In this document: positions 22,640-34,483 of the stretch, one piece after another | Position numbering within the stretch: the stretch's first letter is position 1 | Layout: every line of letters starts with the position of its first letter | NCBI RefSeq assembly: GCF_009905375.1 | Contig: NC_133648.1 | Coordinates: forward strand, 91,390,631-91,454,630 | Source of the DNA: Apium graveolens | Lineage: Eukaryota > Streptophyta > Magnoliopsida > Apiales > Apiaceae | Direction: 5' to 3' | Length of the DNA: 64,000 bases | Notes under the pieces: model-generated | What the model saw: the letters and a program-made list of their open reading frames with translations, nothing else | What the model was told of the DNA's origin: nothing | Databases searched by the model: none | Made by a program: the position numbers and the translations under genes

Positions 22640-25600
22640 TCATTTTCTGATCTCTCTGATGTCAGGAGTTGTTCTGAGATAATTCTTCAACAAACATTTC
22701 TCAGCATATCTAAGTTCATCAATCATTCTCCGTTTGACATCTTTAAGCTCTGCAGTATCTTCACCAGTTTGAAATATTGCAGCTCTGAGATCATTAATCT
22801 TTGCTTTTCTCAACTCCTGATCTAGTCTTATGACATAGGCTTTGTCAGACTCTAGATTAAACTCAAGCCCCTTAATACCAAGATATGTCCTGATCTGTGC
22901 AGTATTAGGCTTCATATCAACAATATCACCATTGTGATTTCTGTACTTTGGAACATATATGCTGTCAGACTTAACAGAATAAAGTCTTTTCTGTCTCTGA
23001 ATCTGTTCTTTCAAATAGTTTGCAGCAGTCCCTGTCAATCTGTCATCCACTTGAAGTAAGAATAATACATGCTCCAATTCTTCAAAATACTTCAATGGAA
23101 TGGCATTTTGTCTTATATGATATACCCTACCATCTGTCATGAAATACAACAAGATGTGTTCCTTCAAGTAGGTATGGTAAACCATTTGTACAGATTCCAG
23201 TTGATTTAATCTTTCAGGAGTTGCTCCAATACCTGGTTCACTCAAGGAAGTTGGATCATTGGTAGTGTTATGTACTCTTCTTTCATCAGCACTTCCAAAT
23301 CCAGTTTTATCTCTTGCTTCCTTTCCAGTAACTACTCTAGCTTTAAAACAACTTGCAGTAGTCTTCAAAGGTTGAGTTTGTTTTGCTTTAGTGAATCCTG
23401 GTAGGAGTGTTTTTGATCTTCCTTCTAATATCAAGTTAACTTGAGCTGTGTCAGAGGTTACTTGCTTCTTTTGAATATCAGAACTTTTAATTTCTTGACT
23501 CTGAACAACTTGAGCCATGTCAGAGGTTGTTTTAAGAACTTTTCTTGAAGTCAGAGCAAGATTATCTTTGTCATCAGTAATTTCTTCATCTTCAGGAGGT
23601 ACATAAACTTTAACAGGTTCACCAACCTTTTCTTTACCCTTGGATCTTGGATCTATCTTTGGTTGTGATTTAGCAAATGTTGCTTCAGTTTGTGCCTTTT
23701 CTTTAATCACAATACCTTTCAGTTTTGGAAGTGACTTTTTACCAGAAGCTTCAGATTTAGATGTGGCTTTCTTTGATTTAAGTCTAGCTTCTTCTTCCTT
23801 TAAACTTTCCAAGTCCATTCCTGGATTTTCTTGAAGAAATAACTGTCGTGACATTTCTTCATCAAGATCTAGAAGTTCATCAGAATTTATTCTTTTACCA
23901 GTATCAGAACTTAATTTCTTCCCAGTATCAGAACTTATCCTGTGACTTGCAATTTCAGCATTTCTTGATGAGAATTTTTTACCTTGACTATGACCTCCAC
24001 CCATTCCAGAGTTTCCTTGGTCATCTTTTTCATCATCCTTTCCTTTCAGTGTCTTGTCATCCTTGCATTTGGACTTAATTACTTTCTCCCCCTTTTTGGC
24101 ATCAGCAGGAAGTAGAAGAGAGATAAGCAATTCCACTTAAGATTGGATTTCAGTCAATTGTGATTGCTGAGAAGCTTGATTTTGCAGAATTTGATCAATC
24201 TGTGCTTGTTGACGATCTTGAGTCTTCTCAATATAAGCAATCCTGTCAATAGAAGGTTGAAAGAACTTTTTCTTATCAAGTTTCCAAACTTGTTCCTGCT
24301 TGATTAAGTTCTCCTGAATCTGGTGTATGTCTGCATGAGTGGTTGAATGAAGACCTTGGAGATGTTTAGTACTCAATGCAGTGACACGAAGCTGGGTTTT
24401 GAAATCATCAGAATTTAACATTTCATCAGCTTTAGTCAAGTGCTCAGTAAGATGTAACGCAGATGGAATACATGAAACTGAGTTCCATTCCTTAATCCAC
24501 TCCTGACCTGCAGGAGTTTCACTCCAAGGCACTGGTGGTTCCTCTGTAACAAACTTCTTTACTTGTTCAGACTTATAAAGAGGAATATGTCCTGAAGGAC
24601 CTGCTGCATCAGTATCTGCAGTTGGAGCAGCATCACCAGTATCTCCAGCATGTGTAGCATCAGAACTTATAGAATCAGTATCATCTGATATAATAGCAGT
24701 GTGAGTAGCAATGGAGACTTCAGCATCCTCTAATTGCTGATCTGATGCCAAGTTCTGATCAACAGCCATATCCTGATGCTCACCTAAAGTCTGATCATCA
24801 GTGTCTAGATGCAGAGAAGGTGACTTAGATAATTCCGGAGTTTGAATAGCATCAGTAACAGGTGTTAGCAAAAGATTTGTTGTTGTTGGAGCTTCTAAGA
24901 GAATTACTCCAGGCACACCTAAGTGCTGATCAGCATTATCAGCACTTGTGCCTTGATTACCAAGAGACACAGAAGGGGAATTAGCCTTGTCAGATACTGT
25001 TTCCTGAGTTGGAGTGGATGGAGAAGAAGTAACTGGATCAAATTCTTTTTTCTTGTGAGATCAGAGATTCCTGATCCCCTTCCTTAGCTGCTTCCTCCTC
25101 ATCAGCTGAAACTGGCCTTTGTGCCCTCTGTTTCTTGTATTTCTTGTTTGATTTGGATTCTTTTGGAGTTTCAGGAACAGTCATTCGTCTAAGCCTTTTG
25201 AGAAGCTTAGAACCCCTAATATCAGAATCCTTCTGAGAAGTTGCTTTCTCAGCTTCATTTACAACAGGTTCTGAAGAAAGAATCTGTTCCTCAGAATCTG
25301 ATTCATCTCTCAAAGTAATCCTCCTCTTCTTCTGAGGTGTTTGAGAAATAGTCTTTGTTCTCTTTGACTTAGAAGATGTAGGCTTCACATAGGACTTGAG
25401 ATATGTTCTGAGAGATGGTTGAGAGGTTTGAGGTGGCTGAGTAGAGGTGGTAGGTGCTGATGAACCAGGTTCTGATGTTTGAACATCAGGATAAAGTGCA
25501 GTGTACTTCACAGGATCATAGGTGATTAAGGCTTGTTTGACAGATAAAGGTATTAAGAGGGGTCTTAACACAGCCTTTTTATTATCAGAAGATAATAAAT

Positions 25601-26309
25601 CAGTAAAAGCTCTCTTAGCTATTCTGAAAGATGGAATTAGATCACCAAAATTTTGGGGCTGATTACAACAAAAACTATAAATAAGCTGACAAAATCTTGC
25701 AAAATATACAGTATTGCAATCTTCTGTCATCCTATCCCCAATAAAACCTAAGACTGCTCGTGCATAATCAAAATCAGTGTGATTTAGAAGTGCATACCCG
25801 ATTTGTTGGCTGAATATGGGAATTGCATCAAAATTTGAACATTTGTTGGCGAAAGCTTTGGTAATGCAATCAAAGAAGAAACTCCATTCCCTCCTTATGA
25901 AAGATCTCTTCAACTGTCCAAGCTTGGTCAATGTTCCTTCATAGCCCAGACTAACCATCATGTTTTGAAGAACTGAGTCATCAACAATAGAATAAACACA
26001 GTCCTCAGGTAGCTGTAATGCCTGTCTAACTGTAGACAAAGTCACAACATACTCATCTTCCCCTGATGAAAATATTATACTTGGGGACCCTTGAGCACCA
26101 CCATTGTCATATACTCCACTCCTCCAAAACTCCAGTACTTGAACTCCAGAAATGGATGTAGGCTCAGTTAGAGCAAACCCAATATCAGAACTAGTGAGAA
26201 AGTCCTGAATGAAATGAAGTTCAGAGGGTGCCTCTGTAGTGTTGAGTATCGCAGAGAAGTTATTAGGAACAAACTTTGCTCCATCAAAGAGAATGTCCTT
26301 GGGTGCCAT
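22640..26309 (-). pseudogene. Long accessory protein gene of the Sirevirus (two breaks)
   Basis: The start is ATGGCACCC at 26309. The frame runs to 22640, about 1,223 codons, with one frameshift in an A-run near 25045 and one in-frame TAA near 24137; otherwise open. An N-terminal globular region (about 250 residues; QLPED, MVSLGY, KLG..KR, RREWSFFFD, SNFD, YARF) aligns with copies 1 and 3. Then a Ser/Thr/Lys-rich linker with nuclear-signal-like KKRR and KRTK runs. Then a helical, Gln-rich, probably coiled-coil part (about 24550-24137). Then a second charged linker with repeated SSDTGK. Then a C-terminal region (about 23190-22640) with YFMTDGRV, LKYFEELE and a helical tail. No signal peptide or membrane span is seen. 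Its place between RNase H and the 3' LTR is that of the Sirevirus env-like ORF. Function unknown; basic linkers would allow nuclear or nucleic-acid roles (inference). Confidence 0.8.
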
Positions 26310-26454
26310 TATGTTTGAAAAGAAATCGGTAACCTGTAATGTGTTTGAGAAAATGCCTCTTAAAAGAAAATCGTCAGTAGATGAGAGAGTTGAAAAGTAA
26401 AGAGAGATAAAATATAAAGGTAAATAAAAGATTTGACAATCTTTGCTCTCTTTT

Positions 26455-26463
26455 ACTTATACA
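26455..26463 (-). promoter_or_regulatory. Candidate TATA box of the accessory gene
   Basis: GTGTATAAG on the minus strand lies about 150 bases before the ATG at 26309, with a TC-rich leader in between. It is weaker than in copies 1 and 3. Confidence 0.45.
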
Positions 26464-27048
26464 CAAAAAGTAACCGTTGAGGACACATGGCAGACATGCA
26501 TTTAAAAGTAGTGGTAAATACCTTGACAACTGTTATACATAGAGAAGGCAAAAAGTAATGGGCACGGTAAATAAGGAATAATTACCACCCACTTGCAGTT
26601 TTTCAAGGAAAAACCGTTCCACTTACCTAGATTCCATTAATCAAGGTGAATCAGTTTAATTTAAAATTAAAACCGTTCCCACTAATTCAAATATTTTACT
26701 CTGCAATATCAATATTCTGGAAAAAAACTGTGTGTGAGAATGAGTAATATCAATCAGTTAAGTAAGTACTGATAAAACATTATCAGAACTTAAGGTCAGA
26801 CACAATTTAGACGATCATCAGAATATTTATCAGGATTTATCAATGCGTATCAAAATTTCTCAGAGACAAGATCATAAGATAAAAACAAATTCCATTAATA
26901 TATCAAAATAATACATTTGATGAAATTGAAATTACATCAGAACTTTTACAATCTTGTCCTAAGCTTCTAAATCTAACATCAACAGCCTTAGTCCTAGCTA
27001 AGAAGCCTGATAAAGCTGAGGATGAAGAAGAACAGGAAGAAGACGAGA
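26464..27048 (-). other. Spacer between the small gene and the accessory gene
   Basis: No gene. ATCAGNACTTA-type motifs occur at 26763 (reverse form), 26782 and about 26937. Confidence 0.65.
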
Positions 27049-27324
27049 TTAAGTCATCTTCCTCTTCCTATCTTCGACAAACAAGATAGCGAGTCGAATG
27101 ATTCGCTCTTGCTGACGGATAGCTTCCCGCCTTTCCTCCTCCAATCGATCAAGATGAAGCTGGTAATCCATCTCGAAGAACAGAAGTCGGTTCAGCACCG
27201 CCTGTGGGACAGAGCCCCATATCTCTTCAGGAATGGCAGTTACATGCCACTCCTGCTGCCAGTCGGCGCAGCTTAGCTCCATATGAAAATTTTGGTAATT
27301 CAAAAACATGTTGAATCGGACCAT
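27049..27324 (-). CDS. Small hypothetical protein (91 aa) of the Sirevirus
   Basis: An intact 91-codon frame begins ATG at 27324 and ends at 27049. The protein starts MVRFNMF, has an aromatic N-terminal half (two Trp and several Phe/Tyr), and a strongly charged helix (LDRLEEERREAIRQQERI) followed by a basic tail (DRKRK). A TATATAAA box lies about 75 bases upstream with a pyrimidine-rich leader between. It sits after RNase H and before the long accessory gene, in the same direction. I do not recognise the family. An antisense frame at 27022-27276 is the weaker reading because it lacks this promoter context. Confidence 0.55.
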   Translation of the reverse strand: MVRFNMFLNYQNFHMELSCADWQQEWHVTAIPEEIWGSVPQAVLNRLLFFEMDYQLHLDRLEEERREAIRQQERIIRLAILFVEDRKRKMT

Positions 27325-27395
27325 GATGTTTTTGAAAAAGAATATGAAGTTAAGATTGTGAGAAAAATGGATGGAAAGGGTAATGTGAAGTGGCT

Positions 27396-27404
27396 TTTTA
27401 TATA
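27396..27404 (-). promoter_or_regulatory. TATA box before the small 91-codon gene
   Basis: TATATAAAA on the minus strand, inside GCCTATATAAAAAGCC, lies about 72-80 bases before the ATG at 27324. Spacing and context are those of a plant core promoter. Confidence 0.6.
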
Positions 27405-27410
27405 GGCAAG

Positions 27411-28730
27411 AGAATGCCAGGAGACGCGAAGATATTTAATGCTGACAGATATAGTTAAGTCTACCTCGTCTCCCTAGACTTAAAAAAGAATAACAGTCAT
27501 TGGAAAAGGAATGTGCACATGTAACAAGAGTGAATTGTTCAAAGACGAGTGCCATTAGTCCTAACCATAGACTATTAATCTTCCACTTCAACATATCCTA
27601 AAGTAATCTGAGACTGGTACCAAATTTTACTCACAGATAAGTCAAGTAAAGGGTTAGACTGAAAAATCAGAACTTAGACCTATACCAGAACTTAACAGTC
27701 ATCAGAACATAATGTCTTAACTCGAACAAGGAATATCTATCTTAGTAAGTTTTCATACAAGTTCTGAGTTATAGTCTTCAGAACTTAATCATCAGAACAT
27801 ATAACTAGAACGTGTCCTCAGTATTTGTGCAAGGTGACACAGTGACTGTTTGTCTAAAAGAACATAGACCACCACAAAAATTTCATCATTCATATGGAGT
27901 GATTTGTGTGTGCATTAAGCTAAATAACTAATAAAGAGTAAAGTCTGATTTACTTCAGTACATCTTAGAAATAAGTCATAATTAAAATTTTGCTAAAGAG
28001 CTGTCATTATCCTGAAACCTACTGATAAATGAGTTCATGCATGAGTCCACCTCAACTGTTTTTGTGCTAATTTTATGCATCTTTTTAAATTCTATTTTAC
28101 AGTGGCTTCTCAGTGTAAGTGAGTTACGACTGCTTATCAGAATTTATGCTATTATCAGAGTATTTCTCCAGTAATCATAGAGTGTGAAAAGTCACCAAGA
28201 AAATATTTTGCTTTTCTAATGCATATTTACTTAATACCAGCTATGCACTTGGGTCGTCCCATTCACATTTTTACTCTAGATCTCAAAGGAGTACCTGATA
28301 TTCTTCTTTTATTCTTTTATTTCTTTTGATAAGTGAGGTTTATCAGCACTTAGTACATTCAGCAGTTTTACTAGAATCAGAACTTAACAGATGAGTAGCA
28401 TTATTCTAATTTGTGACTTAGTAATAAGATGAATAAAGTAAACTAAACTAAGCTCAAGTATCAGAATTTACTTGTGTCATTAGATTTCCACAGAAATAAT
28501 TACTTCTTTCATGGGATCATTTGTTTATTGAAGACTAGTAGGTCAGTATCTAACACAATTATCCTCATAGGATTGAATGATTACTTAAACAGATATATCA
28601 CTTATTAGAGTTAAGAGATATATATCAGACAACAGTCAGTACTTAAAAACATTTATCAATTAAGCACAGAATACACAAAGAGATTAATTCTGTAAATACT
28701 GATCATAAAGTCTGATAACATAGAACAAGT
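27411..28730 (-). other. Motif-rich spacer between RNase H and the small gene
   Basis: About 1.3 kb with no coding signal. It carries many ATCAGAACTTA-type motifs and one- or two-base variants in both orientations, for example at 27666, 27684-27700, about 27778, 28137 and 28375. The density resembles that of the LTR array. Confidence 0.65.
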
Positions 28731-31700
28731 TTAAGCAGATTTAGAGAAAGAACCTGAAATCATTCCAAGTTCATTTACCAATCTTGTAAAGGTAGCTTCA
28801 CACAGTGGTTTTGTGAAGATATCTGCTACTTGTTGATCTGTGGGAACAAAATGCAATTCCACTGTACCTTCATCCACATGTTCCCTGATGAAATGGTACC
28901 TGATGCTGATGTGCTTTGTCATAGAGTGTTGAACTGGATTACCTGTCATAGCAATAGCACTTTGATTATCACAGTAAATAGGGATTTTGAAATTATGTTA
29001 ACCCATAATCCAGTAACTGATTCTTCATCCAAAGAATCTGTGCACAGCAGCTTCCTGCAGCAATATACTCTGCTTCTGCAGTTGATGTGGAAATTGACTT
29101 TTGTTTCTTGCTATACCAAGAAACCAATCTGCCTCCAAGAAATTGGCAGCTTCCACTTGTGCTTTTCCTGTCTATTTTGCAACCTGCAAAATCTGCATCT
29201 GAGTAACCTATTAATTGAAAATCTGATTCTCTAGGATACCATAGTCCTAGATCAGCTGTTCCTTTAAGATACTTAAAGATTCTTTTTACAGCTGTTAAGT
29301 GAGGTTCTCTTGGATCTGCTTGAAATCTTGCACAAAGACAGGTAGCAAACATGATATCTGGTCTACTAGCAGTTAGATAGAGAAGTGAGCCAATCATACC
29401 TCTGTAATCAGTAATATCTACTGAATTACCAGTATCCTTATCCAGTTTTGTTGCAGTGGCCATGGGAGTGGATGCACTTGAACAGTCTTGCATTCCAAAT
29501 TTCTTCAGCAAGTTTCTGGTGTACTTAGATTGACAAATAAAAGTGCCTTCTTCACTCTGCTTGACTTGAAGGCCCAGAAAATAACTAAGTTCTCCCATCA
29601 TACTCATCTGATATCTTGACTGCATTAGTTTGGCAAACTTTTTGCAAAGTTTGTCATTTGGAGACCCAAAAATGATATCATCAACATAAATCTGGACCAA
29701 AAGTAAGTCCTTGCCATGGTTGAGATAGAACAGTGTTTTGTCAATTGTTCCTCTGTTGAATCCACTTTCCAGAAGAAACTGAGCTAAAGTCTCATACCAT
29801 GCTCTAGGAGCTTGTTTAAGTCCATAAAGTGCTTTATCAAGCCTGTAGACATAATCTGAATGTTTGGAATCTACAAAGCCTGGAGGTTGTTCAACATATA
29901 CTTCCTCCTCCAATTTTCATTAAGAAAAGCACTTTTCACATCCATTTGAAAGACCGTAAACTTTTTGTGAGCAGCATATGCCATGAATATCCTTATGGCT
30001 TCTAACCTAGCAACTGGTGCAAATGTTTCATCATAGTCAATTCCTTCCTGTTGAGAATATCCTTTTGCAACCAGCCTTGCCTTGTTCCTTGTAATTATGC
30101 CATCACTATCAGTTTTATTTCTGAATACCCATTTTGTACCAACAACAGATCTATTCTTAGGTCTTGGCACTAAGGTCCAGACTTTGTTTCTTTCAAATTC
30201 ATTTAACTCTTCCTGCATTGCTTGCACCCAATCAGCATCTTGAAGAGCTTCTTCCACTTTCTTTGGCTCAGACTGAGAGAGAAAAGAATTGTAAAGACAT
30301 TCATTAGAAGTACATGTTCTAGTTCTGACACCTGCATCAGGATTTCCAATTATTAAATCAGGTGTATGTGATTTTGTCCACTTCCTTGCAGATGGAAGGT
30401 TTTCTCTAGAACTGGATGCTCCCCCATGATTCATGCTGTCTTCGTTTTCATTTTCTGATGCTCCCCCTGAAACTATGCTCTCTGAGTTGGATCCTTCAGC
30501 ATTTAGATTTTCAGCACTGTCAGTAATTGGCTTATCAGAACTTGACGAATTAGAACTTGAAGAGCCAGTTGTGTGTTCTGATGCTTCTTGAGATGTGATT
30601 ATATCTTGAGTATGCTCCCCCTGCATTGGTGCATCTTCATTTGACGTAGTCACCACAGTTTCAATAACATCAGAGTTTAATCTATCAGAGTTTACAGTAT
30701 CAGGACTTAGACTGTCAGGACTTAAGGTATCAGAATATGAATCTTCATTTTCAAATCTCAGCTGATCATGATCAATGCAATCTTCAAGTCCAGTGATCTT
30801 CTTGTCATCAAAAGAGACATTAATAGATTCCATGACCACTTTTGTTCTCAAATTATAGACTCTGAAGGCTTTTGTGGAAAGTGGATATCCAACAAAGATT
30901 CCCTCATCAGCTTTTAGATCAAACTTGGATAGCTGTTCAGGATGAGTCTTGAGAACAAAACACTTACATCCAAATACATGAAAGTATTTCAGATTTGGCT
31001 TCTTGTTCTTCACCATCTCATATGGTGTTTTTCCCTGCTTGTTAATGAGTGTTGCATTTTGAGTAAAACAAGCAGTCTGCACAGCTTCAGCCCAGAAATA
31101 GGTTGGAAGCTTTGCTTCTTCAAGCATTATTCGTGCAGCTTCAATGAGAGTTCTATTCTTCCTTTCAACAACTCCATTTTGCTGTGGAGTTCCAGGAGCA
31201 GAAAATTCCTGCTTTATTCCATGATTTTTGCAGAACTCTTCCATTATCAGATTCTTGAATTCAGTGCCATTATCACTCCTCAAAATTTTCACAGAATCTT
31301 TGATCAATTTATCCAGATGTTTGACATGATCAATCAGGATAGATGCAGTTTCACTTTTTGTGTGCAAGAAATACACCCATGTGTATCTGGTGAACTCATC
31401 TACTATGACCAATGCATATTTCTTCTTTGCAATAGACATGACATTCACTAGACCAAATAGATCAACATGAAGTTGATAATAAGGCTCAAGAATTGATGAT
31501 TCAGTCTTGCTCTTGAATGAAGATTTTCTTTGTTTGGCCTTCTGACATGAGTCACAAAGACCATCAGGAGCAAACACTAATTTTGGCAGTCCTCTCACAA
31601 GATCTTTCTTGATCAGTTCATTTATCTTCTTGAAGTTTAAATGAGAGAGTTTCTTGTGCCAATTCCAGCTTTCTTCAATTGAGGCTCTACTTATCAAACA

Positions 31701-32080
31701 GATTGCAGAACCATCAGAACTTGTTGAAAGCTTAGCTTCATAAATGTTACCACGCCTGAATCCCTTCAGAACAACTTTTCCTTTCGATTTACTAACTATT
31801 TCACAATATTTTGCAAAGAAATCAACATGATAACCTCTGTCACAATTTGACTTATACTCAGTAAGTTGTGTTTAAGTCCTGAGACCAGAGCTACATCTTT
31901 AATGATGACATTCCCAAGATTTATATTGCCATATCCCAAGGTTTTTCCAATGTTGCCATCTCCATAAGAAACACTTGGGCCAGCTTTCTCCACAAAGTCT
32001 GATAGCAGGGCCTTATTTCCAGTCATATGTCCTGAACATCCACTGTCCAGAACTAAAATATTTTTCCTGTTGCCCTGCAA
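28731..32080 (-). pseudogene. pol: Sirevirus pol: protease, integrase, reverse transcriptase, RNase H
   Basis: Protease LDSGCSGHMTG is near 32052-32020, then NLLSIS before a frameshift near 31870. Integrase has the pre-integrase H..LSH and C..C (31650-31550), catalytic Asp in LHVDLFG (~31460), Asp in LRSDNGTEF (~31270) and Glu in VVERKNRT (~31160). A Ser/Asp-rich linker (30740-30400) repeats LSPD/NSD. RT begins near 30200 ([18 protein letters not shown]), has KSAFLN, then a one-base loss near 29910, YVDD (~29690), and ends before RNase H (DADFAGC ~29200, AEAEYIAA ~29060). Another break near 28990 precedes the tail ([19 protein letters not shown]) that ends at 28731. All catalytic residues I can check are present; only frames are broken. 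The enzymes would copy and integrate the element. Confidence 0.88.
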
Positions 32081-32092
32081 TCAAAAAGACCA

Positions 32093-34428
32093 CTAATTAT
32101 TAGTTTTAAGGACCCAGACTTGCTTGGATCCTTTGGCCTTTTTAGGTTTGTTAACATTTGCAGCGGATTTAGCATCAGATTTTATGTTAACAGTTTTCTT
32201 ATCAGAACTTATACTACCAGACTTTGAATCAGAACTTACACTAGAAGGAACAACAGAAACTTTCTTTAAAGAACGTTTTATTTGATAATAATCATAGTAC
32301 AAACTATGATATTCCTTACAAGTATAAATGGAATGCCATAAACTACCACAATGAAAACAAGAATTTTGTGGTTTGTATCTAACAGATTGACTCTTAACTC
32401 CTGATTTTGAAGATAAGGAGTTAATATTCTTATTCTTCCTGCAAAAAGCAGCCAGATGGTTAGAACTACCACAGTTATGACATGCTTTACTAGGAGCATC
32501 AGGAACAGATTTATAGTTATTGCTTTTATTCACACCTTCCTTTCCATTCCTGTTTTTCCTAGGTGATTTTACCTTGTTTGCATTCTTAACATCTTTCAGC
32601 TTATGCTTAAGCTGCTTCTTTGTCATTAAGCCTATGTTAACTTCAGCTGTCTTTTCCTGTTTTAGTTTGTCAGAAGCTAATTCCTTTTTAACTTCTGATT
32701 TCTCATTTTCAGATTTTTCAGTTACAAACTTAACAGGTTTTAACTTCAGCTTTTGCTTATCAACAGGCTTAATTTCTACAGTTCCTTTTTCATTTTTATT
32801 TTCTCCATAACCTAAGCCCTCTTTCCAGTTTCCACTGCTCAGCAAATTTTGAGTTGTTTTGCCAGAGTTAGTCCAAGTCCTAATAATCTCTCTCTCCTTT
32901 TCTAACTCAGTTTTTAGAGATTCATTCATTTTTAGCACTTCATCCCTAACATAAAAATCATCATCTCTATCCTTCTGAGTTTGATGGAACATGACTAACT
33001 CTTTTTCTAAGAAATCGTTTCTTTTCCTAAAAGCAAGATTTTCAGAAGTTAATCTTTCACATGTTAAAGTTTGATCTCTATAACTAACAAACATGGGTTT
33101 AAGATATCTTCTCAACTCATTAATATCATCAGTATGAAAAGCATAAGTAGTCTGAGGTACCTTTGTTTCAGCAGCTTCAGAACTGCTCTCAGAACTTGAT
33201 TTATCAGCATTTGCCATCAATGCATAGTTCTCCTCACTTTCAGAGTCTGAGGTGTCTGTCCAGCTTTTCTGCTTTGTGACAAGAGCTTTGCCTTTATCAC
33301 TCTTGGTCTTCTTGCAATCAGGAGATATGTGGCCTTTCTCACCACAATTATAACATTTAACATTGGTGTAATCTCCTCTGTCAGACTTTCCTCCTCTTCC
33401 TTCAGATCTTCTGAAATTCTTCTTATCAGAACTTATGCCTTTCCTGGAAAACTTCTTTCCCTTTCTGAACTTCCTGTATGCAATCTTGTGATTCCTTTCA
33501 CCATAAGAGCACACAGCTTCATCATCTCCTCATCAGCATCAGTCTCAGGCAAGCTTTCAGAATCTGAGTCATCATCACTCTCAGAACTTGATGACTCGGT
33601 ATCAGACTTTATGAAAAGAGCTTTACCCTTGTCTTTCTTTGAGGAAGGTGCTTTGGGGGATTCCTCTTCAGCCTTGAGAGCAACTGTCCTTGACTTTCCT
33701 CCTTTCCTCTTGCTTCTTTGTTCCATCTCAAGTTCATGAGTCTTGAGCATTCCATAGATTTCATCAAGAGTTGTTTCATCAAGATTGTAGTTGTCTCTTA
33801 TTGTTGTTGCCTTCAAATCCCAACATTCAGGAAGAGCTAACAGGAATTTTAGGTTGGTATCTTCAAGATCATACTCTTTATCAACCAATGACAAATCATT
33901 CAAAAGTTTGACAAATCTATCATATAAATCATTCAATGACTCATTAGATTTTGAGTCAAAATGTTCATACTCTTGAGTGAGTATTGTCTTCCTGTTTTTC
34001 TTAACTGTTTCAGTTCCTTGACACCTTGTCTCCAGTGCATCCCATATCTCCTTGGCAGTCTTGCAGTTTATTACCCTGTTTGACATTACATTATCAATGG
34101 CACTATGCAGTAAGTGTCGTACCTTGGCATCCTTAGCAATAGATGCTATATCTTCAGCAGTGTAATCACTCTTGTCCTTTGGTACAGTCATTGCTGCTTC
34201 ACCTGCAACTACAACAGCGAGCTTGGTAGGTTTGTGAGGCCCTTCCTTGATTCTATCAAGATATTCTGGATCTGTTGCTTCCAGAAACATGGTCATCCTT
34301 ACCTTCCATATGGGATATTCAGATGGTCTCAATATGGGAACTCTAATAGTCTCATATCGACTCTGAATTGATGTCTTTGATGATTCCTCAGTTTTGGTAG
34401 GCTTAGTTGGAGTTTCTGTGTCAGACAT
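32093..34428 (-). pseudogene. gag: Sirevirus gag with one frameshift
   Basis: The likely start is ATG at 34428 (MSDTETPTK), 40 bases after the primer site. The first part (to about 33500) is a UBN2-type capsid with W...M.MFLEATDP, IWDALE..C.G, and LP..WD segments. A one-base shift near 33490 moves the frame to the part ending at 32093. That part has a CCHC knuckle (CYNCGEKGHISPDC, ~33345) and two further Cys/His-rich motifs (CHNCGSSNHLAAFC, ~32470, and CFHCGSLWHSIYTC, ~32345), with long charged linkers rich in Lys, Ser and Glu. It ends KQVWVLKTNN, typical of the gag end before protease. At about 780 codons it is long for copia gag, as in Sireviruses. Several ATCAGAACTTA motifs are embedded in the linkers (32201, 32228, 33425). 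Confidence 0.87.
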
Positions 34429-34468
34429 GATTGTGTTTGGATCTTTAACTGTATGTGTGTTTACAGAA

Positions 34469-34481
34469 GGCTCTGATACCA
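34469..34481 (-). other. Primer binding site of the Sirevirus
   Basis: TGGTATCAGAGCC on the minus strand, two bases inside the 5' LTR, is a perfect match to the initiator tRNA-Met 3' end. Confidence 0.93.
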
Positions 34482-34483
34482 AT

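Noticed and set aside
27022..27276. 84-codon plus-strand frame
   Set aside because: Antisense to the 91-codon minus-strand gene, which has a TATA box and leader; the plus frame has neither.
28830..29234. 134-codon plus-strand frame
   Set aside because: Antisense of the Sirevirus RNase H, whose minus-strand motifs are clear.
30942..31451. 169-codon plus-strand frame
   Set aside because: Shadow of the Sirevirus integrase on the minus strand.
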